Of a stretch of DNA of 64,000 bases, positions 33,258-44,610 are shown in pieces. The notes under the pieces are model-generated. The model saw only the letters and a program-made list of their open reading frames with translations. It did not search any database and had not been told where the DNA came from. Source of the DNA: Amorphophallus konjac (taxonomy: Eukaryota > Streptophyta > Magnoliopsida > Alismatales > Araceae); assembly GCA_022559845.1 (NCBI GenBank), contig JAHNEJ010003548.1, forward strand, positions 1-64,000, read 5' to 3'. Every line of letters starts with the position of its first letter. The first letter of the stretch is position 1. Position numbers and translations under genes: made by a program.

Positions 33258-34349
33258 TTATTTCCCTGCACTGTCAGATTCTACAACAGCCCTGTCTTTA
33301 TACAAGACATTTTCATTGAATATAACATTTTTCCTTCTGAGAATTTTTCGATTTTCATTGTCCCAAAATCGATATCCAAACTCATGAGAACCATATCCAA
33401 TGAAAAAGCACTTTATAGATTTAGCATCTAGCTTATCCCTGTCATTAAAATCTACAGGCACATATGAAACACAGCCAAAGACTCTTAAGTGTGAAAGATT
33501 TATCTCTTTCCCTGTCCAGGCCTCCTCTAGAATTTCACCATCCAAAGGGACAGATGGTCCTCGATTTATCAAAAAAGTTGCTGTGTTAATTGCATCTGCC
33601 CAAAATATTTTAGGCAGTCCAGCATGTATCCTCATACTCCTAGCCCGTTCATTCAAGGTTCTATTCATGCGCTCGGCAACTCCATTCTGCTGTGGTGTTC
33701 TTGGAACAGTTCTTTCCATTCTAATACCACTAGCTGCACAAAAGTCCTTGAATTGTTTGATGTCATACTCTCCACCATTGTCTGATCTCAGACACTTCAC
33801 CTTCAAACATGTTTCATTCTCTGCAAGGGTCTTCCAATTTTTGAAAGTAACAAATACATCATATTTTCTTTTCAAAAAATAAACTCATACCTTGCTAGTA
33901 TAGTCATCAATGAAAGTGACATAGTAGAGTGAGCCTCCAAGAGTTGGTACTGGTGAAGGACCCCATACATCTGTATGTACAAGCTCTAACTTCTGTGTCT
34001 TCAAAGTTCTAACTGTCTTTGAGAATATAACCTTCTTTTGCTTCCTAAAAATGCAGTCTTCACAAAGACCAACTTCCACAGATTTCAAACCAGACAATTT
34101 TCCTTTTGACAGCAGTACCTTCATCCCTTTCTCACTCATGTGACCAAGCCTTTAGTGCCATATATTGGAGTCTCCTGAATTTGCCACTGCCACTATATCT
34201 TTGTTGTTGCTAGTCATGTAGAGAGTACCCATCTTGTTGTCTCGTGCTATAATCATAGCACCTTTGGTGATCTTCCAAGATCCACCCACAAAGGTTGTTA
34301 CATAACCTTCATCATCAAGCTGTCCAACAGATATCAAGTTCCTCTTCAA
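33258..34349 (-). pseudogene. Tork GAG-pre-integrase and integrase
   Basis: The frames 34349-34152, 34139-33885 and 33875-33258 are the same reading frame interrupted by stop codons. They hold RNLISVGQLDDEGY, RLGHMSEKGMKVL, the zinc-binding CEDCIFRKQKKV, HTDVWGPSPVPT, FIDDYTSKV, RSDNGGEY, PRTPQQNGVAERMNRTLNER and LRVFGCVSYV. The D, D and E of the catalytic core are all readable. Confidence 0.9.
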
Positions 34350-34499
34350 GCCAGGTATATGCCTTACATTCTATAACTTCCACAAAGTGCCATTTGTGGA
34401 CCTTACATTGACATCATCCTTCCCCACAATATCTAAAGGCTCATCATCAGCCAGATAAACATTCCCAAAGTTTCCAGTAACATAATTTTACATACTTTC

Positions 34500-35381
34500 T
34501 TTATGTGAGGTAGAGTGAAACGACGCACCTGAGTCAAGAATCCATTACTCTAAAGGAGTGTCAACACAAAGAACTAAAGCATCTTGAACTTGCTCTGTTG
34601 CAGTTGCATTGGCGGACTCTTCATTATGGTTTTTCTTCTTTGGAGCCTTGCAATCTTTCTTTAAGTGCCCCTTTTTACCATAATTCCAGCACCCATCACC
34701 ACCAAACTTTGATTGACCTTTCTTCTTGGACCTAGATCTGCTCCTATTTTGACCCCGCTGTTTTGTTCTTTCCCTGCTCTCTGTATTCAAGGCAGAACCT
34801 GAGACTTCACCTGATTCCCTTCTGCGAATATCTTCGCTTAGAATTAAGTCTCGAACCTCATTGAGCTTCAATTTACTTGAACCGGAAGAGCTACTTACAG
34901 CCGTCACAGTTGCACCCCAACTTTCAGGTAAGGAGGATAAAAGAATCAAGGCCCTAATCTCATCATCAAAATTTATTTCTACAGAACTCAACTGAGTTGT
35001 AATCACATTGAATTAATTGATGTGATCTGTAACAGAAGCACCTTCGGCCATCTTCAGATTAAATAACCGATGCATCAAATATACCTTGTTTGAAACCGAG
35101 GGCTTTTCATACATATTTGATAGTGCCTTCATCAATCCTGCCGTGGTCTTCTCGTTGACGATGTTGAAGGCGACATTTCTGGCCAACGTCAAACGAACAA
35201 CTCCGAGTGCTTGTCTGTCTAGTAGATCCCAATCTTCTTTCTTCATCCCTGCCGGCATCGTTCCAAGAAGCAGCTCATGCAGCTTCTTCTGATACAAGTA
35301 GTCTTCGATCTGCATCTTCCAGAAATCGAAGTCCTTGCCATCAAACTTGTCGATCCTCACCTTTCCTTCATCCGCCGCCAT
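34500..35381 (-). pseudogene. Tork gag and protease start
   Basis: I chose the start at 35381 (MAADEGKVRIDKFDGKDF) about 30 bases inside the primer site. An in-frame stop at about 35012 splits the capsid region; the second part (35006-34545) has LILLSSLPESWGATVTAV, an Arg/Ser-rich basic tract and the zinc knuckle CWNYGKKGHLKKDC, whose second Cys is replaced by Tyr. After another stop comes WILDSGASFHST, the aspartic-protease site with an intact DSG. Confidence 0.9.
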
Positions 35382-35412
35382 TACTCCCACTACTCCCTCG
35401 AACCAGAACAAG

Positions 35413-35424
35413 GCTCTGATACCA
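35413..35424 (-). other. Tork primer-binding site (tRNA-iMet)
   Basis: The minus strand reads TGGTATCAGAGC next to the 5' LTR, perfect match to the canonical Copia motif. Confidence 0.92.
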
Positions 35425-35426
35425 GT

Positions 35427-36127
35427 TGTTGGGAGGGTGAAAAAAACCAGACGGCGACTATGATTCTCACAATCCACGCACGAGATCAGAATAAAGAAAT
35501 AAGGAAAGAATAGAAGAAGAAGAATCACATAAGAACACACAGGGATTTTTACGTGGTTCGGAGGCAAGATGCCTTCCTACGTTCACGGCCGCAACAAGAT
35601 TCCACTAAGAAAGCCACCAACCAGAGTTTTTTTTAATACAATGAGAGAGCCCATCCTTTTATACTAGGAGATTAGGGCGTCATTAGTCAGGGCATTAAGG
35701 ACAATAATACCCTTGATAAACAGAAATCCTCTTCCGAGGTACATTAGACGTGCATGCTCGCCTGTCACACAGGATGCTCTCCTGCGACCGAGTATGCGCT
35801 CCAGAAGGTGCAAATGCTCCCCCACCAAGTCAGGTCAATGCATTTCCAAGACAGAAGTGTCGACACTTCTTCATGCAGGTCGACATGTTCCAAGGAGACA
35901 AATGTCGACACTTGAGCTCATAGTGCATGCTCCCCTGACGTTGAGAATGCTCCCCTGACATTGAGGATGCTCCCCTGGAGCAGCGATTGCTCCCCAGAGA
36001 CAGCATGTGCTCCCCATACTCCCATGACGCTGAGAATGCTCCCCTAAAACATTGGATGCGCTCTTGAGGCAGAGTGTGATCCCGTGCAGAGGCGCACGAT
36101 GAAGAGTTCTGACTCCACACTCTAACA
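35427..36127 (-). repeat. Tork 5' LTR (701 bp)
   Basis: Same length and edges as 30712-31412, followed by the CTAAC target duplication. Confidence 0.92.
35656..35663 (-). promoter_or_regulatory. TATA box of Tork 5' LTR
   Basis: The minus strand reads TATAAAAG within the 5' LTR; the same motif is in the 3' LTR at 30941-30948. Transcription would start about 30 bases further along the minus strand, defining the U3/R border (inference). Confidence 0.55.
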
Positions 36128-36530
36128 CTAACGAACAAGATTAAGGTAGATAAATTTTGATGAGCATACCAGAAGGCAGCCAACAATGATTAGATTTTCT
36201 TCCACATCTAAGCTTGCTGCTGCAAGTCCTCTTCTTTCTTTCCTGGTACAAGCTTCTTGTTCCCATACTTCATCTTGCTTCCTCATACACAAACCCTAGG
36301 TTTCCTCGTCCAGTTGCGGCGGCCATATCTCACAATCCTTGTCTCTGGAAGCACGAAGAATGTAGTGAGAGAAGAGAAGGTGTTCAGGAAGAGAAAGATT
36401 AAATTTTCTCTTCTGATTCGTGAACTGGAGGGATGAGAAGAGATGGGAATTACTCCAGGGGTTGCGAACGGGAGGAAGAAGGGGAGAAATATACTTGGGA
36501 GAGGCGGTGTTTGAATATGCCTTCTCATTT
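36128..36530 (-). pseudogene. Sirevirus extra ORF, start segment (split off by the Tork insertion)
   Basis: Minus-strand coding-like sequence with a possible start MAAATGRGNLGFVYEEA at 36326. A second frame at 36528-36283 begins with a hydrophobic stretch (PSIFLPFFLPFATPGVIPIS) that could be a membrane segment or chance. It is the upstream part of the region that continues at 30711 beyond the Tork element, because both sides share the CTAAC junction. Confidence 0.4.
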
Positions 36531-37130
36531 TTCAGAAGTGTATTTTAATAGTTTGTACCAAAGTTGGATGACTCGGTGATCCATATCAGATCAGATCTTC
36601 TATAATCTGGAATGATACGCCCGAGTTACAATTAACTCAGACGTGTATCATCTCCTCTTTCTCTCTCATTCCCTCCCTCTCTCTCATTGTGAATCGGTCG
36701 ACTCGACCGATCTTAAAGGTGATCCACAACGTATCGAATTTTTTCAGATACGATACGAAACGTCTAAATAGACAAACCATGATGTGTATGTCATTTCACA
36801 TTCTTCGATTTAGCAGAAACATGTGCCAATGGTGACCATTGTCTATTGGTGCATTTTAACTGTTCTTTCAGATAACTGACGTCTGAGGGTTGTCCGCTTC
36901 AGCACGGAAGTTTCATTTCGTAGTGAACAGATGTCTTTAGACTTTAGTATTTCCTATGTTGAAGTTTGACCGTATTAATACTCTTATCGCAGGCATCCAA
37001 GTCATTTAATCATAGAATAAGTAACAAATCATATTTTGAGAGAATTACTACATTAGCACGACACAGTAGGAGTTTATGATATCAATTTGAAGAATGAGAT
37101 CAATTCTTGCACATGCCTAACTCTCGTCTA
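36531..37130. other. Sirevirus pol-to-extra-ORF spacer
   Basis: No readable domain; AT-rich with a purine/pyrimidine run near 36650-36690. It belongs to the Sirevirus internal region by position. Confidence 0.45.
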
Positions 37131-37870
37131 ATGGTGGAGAACCTATCCTCAACCAAGGGTTTGGTAAAGATATCTATCAATTGATAGTATGTATTTATGA
37201 ACCTAAGATCTGTCTCCCTTAGTTACATAATCTCTTATAAAATGATACTTTACTTCTATATGTTTGGTTATAGAATGTTGGATAGGGTTCTTGGTCAGAT
37301 TTATAACACTAGTGTTATCACAATGCATTAAGATCCTATTGAACTCAAATCTATAATCATGCAGTTGGTATTTAATCCAAAGTATTTGGACACAACAACT
37401 ATGAACCGCTATGTATTCTGCCTCATCATTTAATAATTCCGTGAAATTTTGTTTCCTTCGGGACCACGATATTAGACACCCCTAAGGAATTGACATATTC
37501 CACTAGTACTTTTCGATTAAATTTACACCCTACATAATCTGCATTTGAGTATCCAATTATGTTGAACTCATTCCACATGGATACCACAAACCAAGCTCTA
37601 TAGTTCCACTTAAATATTTAAACATTCGTTTTATAACAGTTAAGTGAGATTTCTTAGGATATGCTTGATATCTGACACACATCCGTACACTAAACACTAC
37701 ATCAGGCTGACTACCTATAAGGTAAAGAAGAAATCCGATCATACCTCTGTAGAGCTTTTCACACACCTTTTTATCTAACTCATCTGCATCCACTTTTGTT
37801 GATGGCAACATAGGCGTAGATGCAACTTTACTCTCAGCCAACATGAACTTCTTTGGCATTTCCTTGGTAT
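37131..37870 (-). pseudogene. Sirevirus RNase H
   Basis: The frame 37859-37557 has VASTPMLPSTKVDADEL, KLYRGMIGFLLYL and KRMFKYLSGTIELGLWY, then NIIGYSNADYVGCKFNRK in the next open stretch, and near 37260-37190 HIEVKYHFIRDYV, the end of Copia RNase H. Multiple stops. Confidence 0.8.
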
Positions 37871-38700
37871 TCTTTGATTGATTGATGAAGATGTCCTCAT
37901 TACTTTGCTTGATTTATAGCCCGAGGAAGAAGTTGAGCTCCCTCATCATGCTCATTTCAAATTCGCTCATTAGTTTTTCAAATTCCTTGCACATGGAGGA
38001 GTTAGTGGTTCCAAAAATGGTATCATCTACATAAATATGTGCAATTATCATGTCATCTTTCCTAGTTAAGATGAACATGGCTGTATCTACATGTCCTCTT
38101 ATGAAGCCGTGGTCAAGTAAAACTAACCCAATCATTCATACTAGGGTCTTAAAACTTGTTTCAGTCCATATGGAGCTTTAGAAAGTTTATAAACATGCTC
38201 AGGAGCCTTAGGGTCTTCAAACCCAAGAAGCTGATCTACATGGACCTCTCCCTTAATATGTCCATTAAGGAAAGCACTCTTCACATTCATCTGATACAGT
38301 TTGATGGAATGAGAGACTGCAAATTGCAAGTAGGAGCTTAATGTCTTCTAATCTTATCACAAGAGCAAATACCTCCTCAGTCTTTCCCTCTTCTTGGGAA
38401 TAGCCTTGAGTAAATAATTTAACCTTGTTTCTTACTACTACTCCTGTTTCATGTGCCTTATTCCTAAATACCCATTCGGTTCCTACAATAGGGTGGTCTG
38501 ATGATCTAGGAACTAAGAACCAAACTTCATTATGTTCAAATTAATTTAATTCCTCCTGCATGGTCATAACCCAAGATTCATTATGAAATGGCATTTTTCA
38601 CTCTTTTAGGTTTCACCTCAGAGATGAATGCTACATGATTAAGATATTGCAGTTGGCTTCGAGTACTTACTGGGTAGAAGGATCACCTATGATATTCCGA
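37871..38700 (-). pseudogene. Sirevirus reverse transcriptase
   Basis: The frame 38329-38141 has LYQMNVKSAFLNGHIKGEV and YKLSKAPYGLKQ. The frame 38135-37914 has GFIRGHVDTAMFILTRKDD, then HIYVDDTIFGTTNSS with the catalytic YVDD and a KLMSEFEMSMMRELNFFLGL end. A TAG/frameshift separates the two. Confidence 0.85.
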
Positions 38701-38949
38701 GGGGGATGGCTACTAGCATATCTCCATTCTCTTGATAACTCAGCATCGAGTTGATCCTCTTGCCTTAAATTTTCAATGGGTGGCTGGCCAACTTCCTGTG
38801 CTCCGTATGTTGGATCCGCTTTTTGCTTGTCCAAGTATACATTCTTTTCTTTATCAATTTGACCACCTACATCATGATCTGAAGGAGAGTTCTCTTGCTC
38901 TCAGTTAGCAACATATGTCTCGTAGAATGTAACATTAGCAGAGATTTCT

Positions 38950-39965
38950 ACAATTAAAATTTTCTTGTTAAAAATTCTATAATCCTGTTGATTTGAGGCA
39001 TAACCCAAGAATATGCCTTCATCAGCTTTTGCATCAAACTTATCAATGTCATCTTACCATTATTGTGGATCATACATGCACATCGAAATGGCTTAAAATG
39101 ACTAACTTTGGGCTTTCTTCCTTTGTAGAGCTCGTAAGGAGTTTTCTTCAATATGGGTTTGATCATGGCACGATTGATGGTGTAGCATGCAATGTTTATT
39201 GCTTCTGTCCAAAATTACTTGAGGAGATTTGTCTCATTTATCATCGTTCTTGTCATATCCACTAAGGTCATATTCTTTATTTTAGTTACACCATTCTACT
39301 GAAGGGGTTCTTGTTGAGAATAAGTTGCACGCAATTCCGCTTTCTTCACAGAATTCTCTAGAACTTTCATTTTCAGACTCGCTGCCATGATCACTTCTGA
39401 GATTCAATATCTTATGCTTGCCATCTCTTTAAATCTGCCTGTAAAATCTCACAAACTCATCAAAAGCTTCATTTTTGTGAGCCAAACAGAATGTCCAAGT
39501 GAATCTAGAGTAGTCATCTACAACGACATATCTATATACCTTTCCACTCAAGTTTGAAGTTCTTATTGGCCCAAAAAAATCTATATGCAGTAGTTCCAAA
39601 GGTGATGTTGTAGTTATAGTGTCCTTTACTTTGAATGAAGCTTTGGTTTGTTTACCTTTTACGCATGCTTCGCACTTATCTAATTGAGTGAAGTCTAGTG
39701 CTGGCAATCCATCTACTCGATCTACTTTGGTTAGTTTCTATAGGACCGAGTAACTTGCGTGACCAATTCTTCTGTGCCACAGCTTGATATCTAGATTGGT
39801 CTTAGTTACCAAACAGATATTTGCACTTCTGACTTCATCCAGCCACAAAACATACATGTTCCCTTCTCGTAGTGCATAGAAATTGACATACTTAGTTTTT
39901 GCATCCTTGATTCTGCATACCTTCTTAGTGAATGATACTTCATGTCCGTTGTGCATAGTTGACTA
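38950..39965 (-). pseudogene. Sirevirus integrase
   Basis: From 39956: IRTxx-poor lead KLWHRRIGHASYSVL, then FTQLDKCEACVKGKQTKASF with the CxxC zinc ligand, LLHIDFFGPIRTSNLSG, VVVDDYSRFTWTFCL, and further on PYELYKGRKPKVSHFKPF. Stops separate the pieces and the DNGxEF strand is only partly legible near 39390. Confidence 0.85.
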
Positions 39966-40230
39966 ATGTTGATGAGGTTAATGCTGATGAGGTTAAATCT
40001 AAGACCTTTCACCTGCATTGCTTCTTCTATATGAGTGGCAACATTATCTTCAATTAATCATCTTTTGATAATTCTGCCTTTGGAACTATCTCCAAAGGTG
40101 ACACTTCCTCCTTTACCCTTCTGCAAGTAGTTGAACAGGGACTCATTCTATGTCATATGTCTCGAACACTTATTGTCTAGATACCATTTGGAGTTTATGG
40201 TGCTCAGACACTCCTGCAGAAAAATCAGAG
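39966..40230 (-). pseudogene. Sirevirus aspartic protease
   Basis: The minus strand reads WYLDNKCSRHMT followed by a stop, then GGSVTFGDSSKG and VKGLRFNLISI. In Sireviruses this is the WYLDSGCSRHMTGD protease site; here the residues after the catalytic Asp are Asn-Lys, so it is inactive. Confidence 0.8.
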
Positions 40231-41760
40231 GAGAGATTTAAGAACCCAAGTGACTTTAATTAGTTTGGGTTTCTTAATGTCCTTAGCATGCATATGCATA
40301 GAATTTACATTTCTCTTAGATTTAGGGTTAGGATCTGACCTTAATGCTTTGTTGTTCACTCGATCATGCATACCTGGGTACATACTTGTTTTGTTGTAGT
40401 CTATAGGCTGCGGTACCTGTCTCTGTGTAGGTCTAACAAATGCACTATGCAGCTTGTTATGTATGCATGCATAAGATGCATGTCGATGTTTTCTACAATG
40501 TATGCATGCAGTGGGTTTAACAAATTTGATGGGTGCATGCCTACGTCTTATCTTTTGATTCATCTCAGGGGTTTACTCTAGACCTTACTTAGTCGCAGAT
40601 TTTCTTGAAACTGAAAGCAATAGGTCTAATGACCTTTATGAGGTAGCAAGCTTCCCAAGGTCTTTCTGAAGTAAGTTTTGAAATCTAATTTTCTAAAACA
40701 GAATTTTTAGAAATCTATTTTTTTTATTTTCTTGCAGAGACTTTAGGAGCTTATATTTGGCCTTAGAATTTGCAAACAACTCATGAAAGGTTGACAATAG
40801 CTCATCATAAGGTAGCCCCTCACCATCATCACTAAATGTATCATGCTAAGAAGAGTAGTAGTCAGAATTTACATCGGTGTCATCATGGTTAGCCATGAGA
40901 CCTATTCTTGCTACTCTTCTATTTTTGAGCTGGAGCTTTCTGATTTTTCTAACCCATCTCTGTCATTCCATGCAATAGCCATGGCCTTGGCTTTTGATTT
41001 CTTCTTTGTTATGCTCAAGAGCTTAGCTGGTTTCTTGGTTCTTTCGTCTTGTTCCATTTCTTGGCATTGACTCGGCACATAGCTTTAACATGCCTAGTCC
41101 TTCCATAGTTGTAACATTTGAGTCTTTTGAGATTATTTCTTTTTGAAGAAGACCCTTTTCTTTTGTCCTTAAGTATCCGCTGAAAATGTTTGGACAATAT
41201 GGCCATTTCTTCACCTTCACCACTAAAAGTGGAATCTGTGTCATCACATGAACTTTCCACTTTGGCCTTAAGACTTGGGCTCTTTTCTTCCTTTGGCTTT
41301 ATGCCCCACATCTTCTTCTCTGAGTCTTCTTTGTGATTGCACAACTTCAGTTCATGTGTTGCAAAGTTTTCAAATAGTTGTGCCAGGGAGTAGGTGGTGA
41401 TCTCTTGGACTTTTTCAATAGTTGTTACTTTTGAAGTCTATTCTGTAGGCCATGACCTTAAGATTTTTTTGACTAGATCTTTATCTTTGTAGGTCTTGTC
41501 AAGAGCCTTGTAGGCCATGACCTTAAGATTTTTTGACTAGGTCTTTATCTTTGTAGGTCTTGTCAAGAGCCTTGAAGTTGTTCACTATTATTGTGAACCT
41601 TGCTTCTATTTTTTCAATGATTTCACTTTTCTCCATTTTGAACATCTCATACTTGATTGCTAATAGATTTATCTTTATCTCTTTTACTTGAGATGTTCCT
41701 TCATCAGCTACTTCCAATTTCTCCTAGAGCACTGGCACACGTACAAACTCTGTCAAATTC
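40231..41760 (-). pseudogene. Sirevirus gag, C-terminal half
   Basis: The frame 41717-41523 has KYEMFKMEKSEIIEKIEARF and IVNNFKALDKTYKDKDLVKK (UBN2-type capsid). The frame 41344-41015 has FSGEGEEMAILSKHFQRILK, a Lys-rich stretch and the zinc knuckle CYNYGRTRHVKAMC, whose second Cys and conserved Gly are replaced (Tyr, Arg). A DDGEGLPYDELLSTFHELF-type acidic/coiled-coil segment is near 40800. The N-terminal half (41760-42080) is too decayed to read. Confidence 0.8.
41443..41575. repeat. 67-bp tandem duplication within gag
   Basis: GTAGGCCATGACCTTAAG through GTCTTGTCAAGAGCCTT is present twice in direct succession (start 41443 and 41510) with two differences. It repeats the TYKDKDLVKK segment of the capsid. 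Confidence 0.9.
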
Positions 41761-42079
41761 TTCTGGGTTGATAGCACAGAACATCATGTTCAGAGCCCAG
41801 GCATTTAGTGGGGCCATGTAAAACTCTGGCTATCCCCATTCTGGCTTGGGTCTTGTTATCACATGATCACCTTTCTCTATCACATGTCATAGCTTGTAGT
41901 CTACCCCCTTGACATAGTTGGTCATCCTGATTTTTCAGTAGAGATAGTTTTGCCCATTGAATAGTAGAGGTCAATTGGTAGAGTAACCTTCTTGGAGACC
42001 ACTGTTGCTTATGCCAGCCATTGGCTACTTTCAAGATCTTACTCCTAAGTGGTTAAACATGTAGAATAAGGAGCCCCGC

Positions 42080-42091
42080 GCTCTGATATCA
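42080..42091 (-). other. Sirevirus primer-binding site
   Basis: The minus strand reads TGATATCAGAGC, one change from the initiator-Met motif, two bases inside the 5' LTR edge. Confidence 0.8.
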
Positions 42092-42093
42092 TT

Positions 42094-43532
42094 TGTTAGT
42101 AGTCAGGTACCCCTTAGAGGGGGGATAATAGGTGTGCCTTTAAAAAATAATCACGTATTGTGAATAATCTCATAATCGTAGTAAAAAATAAATACGAGAG
42201 ATCAAGCAAACCACAGAGACACCAAGTTTTTATACTTGCTAGGTTTCCCTATGTCTAGTCTCCTACAACATGCTTAGGGTTTCACTAACCCATTACAATG
42301 TTACACTTGCTATTACTCTGGGGCCAGCTCCCCAGTTGATCTTCTCAGGTCCCAACGAACTTTCCCATTGATTTTCCAAAAATTACTAACTCAGCTGACT
42401 TTTATAGTGTCAGCAAACCAACCTTGGACACGAAGTGCAAGTATACCAAGAGCAACAAATACTCTAACTATGGATGTCAGTGAGACAGTGTCAAGGATCC
42501 ACTCTTATGCTCCTAGAGGAGGTAAACTAGAAATGTCGTTGAAGAATAATTCCTCCTCTTGAATGCTTCTTGGGCTGAGGATTTCGTGGATGAAGCTTTC
42601 ACAACAAGAAAGTCCTTCCTTGGCTTAAATGATGAGGAAGTAGAATGTTGGGATCACTTTCATTGCATATAATTGTTTAGCACTCTCAACTTTTTCCGTT
42701 GTATGTTCTATGTATTGCGTTTTGCTGCAATCTCCAGGTATTTATGGGCCGACAACTTTGTGTCCATTAAGTATAGCAACCTTCAATGGTCGGATTCTCA
42801 ACTCGTAATATTGCAGAGATTTAACCGACTCTTGGACCTTGAGATTTTTAGCATGGATCGTTGAGCATTTATCTAGTCAGCAATTTGGATATTCCAACCT
42901 TTGTTCAGATAGTAGGTAGAGCAAATCTTTTGATATAGAGATGTGTCTATTTGTATCTTTTTCTCTTACGTGGTTGTATGTCTCTATCCACCCCGAGCGT
43001 ATGACCTGTAGGTATATTAGAAACACCTCTGCCATAGAGAGCTTTAAATGTGACGCGAGATAAAAGGGGAGAATTTTGAAGTACGAAATGACATGTGAAT
43101 AAAATAACCAAAAAGTAATATAAACTTCACACATAATCTATTTGTACTTTTCGTATGAAGAGATAATACATATTAGAATACACAATATTATACGCCTTGG
43201 TAACGTAAGAGTATCCCAACGGATACAGGGCAATAAATGTGAACGTAAGACTTACATTCGTCTTGATGCAAAAAGTATCCAAATGGATACGTAACAATAA
43301 ATGCGGACACAAGAGGTGGAGTAGTCAAACATATTTGCCACAAAAGATTATTGCGCTTAAAAGGCACGTAGGTGAGAAAAATCATATATCTTCTACATGC
43401 ACAGAGTACTGTGGTCCTTAGATCATTTCACGTGCATGCTTTAGAGAATGATAATATAGAATAAACACTTTTAATGATTAGATAAATTATTTTAGAAAAT
43501 ATAGCACACGTGTCTCAATTAGATCAATACTA

Positions 43533-43567
<35 letters not shown>

Positions 43568-44110
43568 TTTGTCATTTAGATAGAAGTAGAATCGTCTATT
43601 CTTTTGTAGAAAGGTTATGCGTTTTTCCGTACTTAAATTGTGAAACACGTTGACAGGAGTTTGTCACTTTCTAGGATAGGCGCAGAAGTTTTCACTTAAC
43701 TTTGTTTATGTAGTACCAAGAATTTTGCCTACTTCAATTATAAACATTTTCCGCCTATCTTAATTATATTTACGAAGTAACATAAATTTCATCTACGATC
43801 AATTATAAAAGTTTTCTGCCTATCCTTGCTATATTTCTAAAGTAGTAAAAATTTTGCCAACTTCAATTATAAAAGTTTTCCGTCTACGTTAGTTATATTC
43901 ATGAAGTAGCAAGAATTTCACGTATTTTAGTTATAAAAGTTTTCCACCTATTCTAGTTATATTTTGAGACTAAAGAAGTGGGAGATCGGAAGAGGGTTAA
44001 ATCTATAATCTACACACAGCTTGATTGCAATGAAATAATATGTCGTAATAAATTTAGTTTATTTTATCATAAATCAAAATAATTGATGTTTGGAAAAAAA
44101 TATTTTCCAA
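42094..44110 (-). repeat. Sirevirus-like 5' LTR
   Basis: Starts TGTTAGTAGTCAGG. Homologous to 25260-27043, but with extra sequence at 43690-43985 (repeated AATTATAAAAGTTTTCCRYCTA units) and a longer (GA)n tract at 43536-43565. Confidence 0.75.
43690..43985. repeat. tandem repeats inside the 5' LTR
   Basis: About four units of roughly 65 bp, each with AAGTAGYAAGAATTTY, TTCAATTATAAA and GTTTTCCGCCTA. The matching region is absent from the other LTR (near 26920), so the array expanded in or was lost from one copy. Confidence 0.7.
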
Positions 44111-44559
44111 TCGATTCTGAGTGAGTCGAATGATAAAGGACCTTGTCTCATATATAGTAAAGAGTTCACGAGTTCAACTACCGAGAGGGAGTTATTTGAC
44201 TCACATTTAATCTTTGAAGGATATGAACCTTAGATTTGTTGATCTCGCTAGGTTTCCGTCATAAAAAATGTGATTTTTATCGACATATTATGTCAAAGAG
44301 ATGAGAGATAAATAGATAGATATATGGAGATAGAGAGAGATAAAATTTCAGAGAGATCAAGTGTAATTTGGTCTTTTCTCACATTTGCTTAATAATTAAC
44401 TAGGAAATTATATATATACCCGGATAAATATTGGTAGTGTCAAATAAACATGTCATTTTGACTTATTATCTAAGACATCCTTAACATATCTCGAACTCTC
44501 GTCGTAATTTACGTATGCTTAACTAAGGTGAAGTTTGAGTTAAAAAAGAGAACGACTAA

Positions 44560-44610
<51 letters not shown>

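Larger units (their letters stand above)
30712..36127 (-). mobile_element. complete Tork-type Copia retrotransposon, nested
   Basis: A 5416-bp element on the minus strand with two 701-bp LTRs, a perfect CTAAC target duplication, primer site TGGTATCAGAGC (35413-35424) and a purine tract (31413-31425). Gag-pol order is gag, protease, integrase, RT, RNase H. Wording such as FDGKDFDFWKMQIEDYLYQK in gag and MKDLGAAKQILGMRIVRD in RT matches Tork/Tnt1-like elements. By eye the LTRs differ at about 20 positions (roughly 3%), making this the youngest element here. Several in-frame stops inactivate it. Confidence 0.92.
25260..44110 (-). mobile_element. Sirevirus-like Copia retrotransposon (decayed, hosts a nested Tork element)
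   Basis: A large minus-strand Copia element. LTR-like ends are at 25260-27043 and 42094-about 44110. A primer site (TGATATCAGAGC) lies at 42080-42091, then gag, protease, integrase, RT and RNase H run from 41.75 down to 37.1 kb. An extra coding region of about 3 kb follows pol, and a purine tract sits at 27044-27056. This order, with a large extra ORF region between pol and the 3' LTR, and RT wording such as IYVDDTIFGTTNSS and MSMMRELNFFLGL, are Sirevirus (SIRE/Maximus) traits. The nested Tork element (30712-36127) accounts for 5.4 kb. No target duplication was found; the right LTR end is uncertain by a few bases. Confidence 0.8.

Noticed and set aside
33400..33882. 160-codon plus frame
   Set aside because: Antisense shadow of the Tork integrase, which has clear catalytic motifs on the minus strand.
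25255..44115. A target-site duplication for the Sirevirus
   Set aside because: Flanks do not match at any tested offset and the right LTR edge is ambiguous, so none is claimed.
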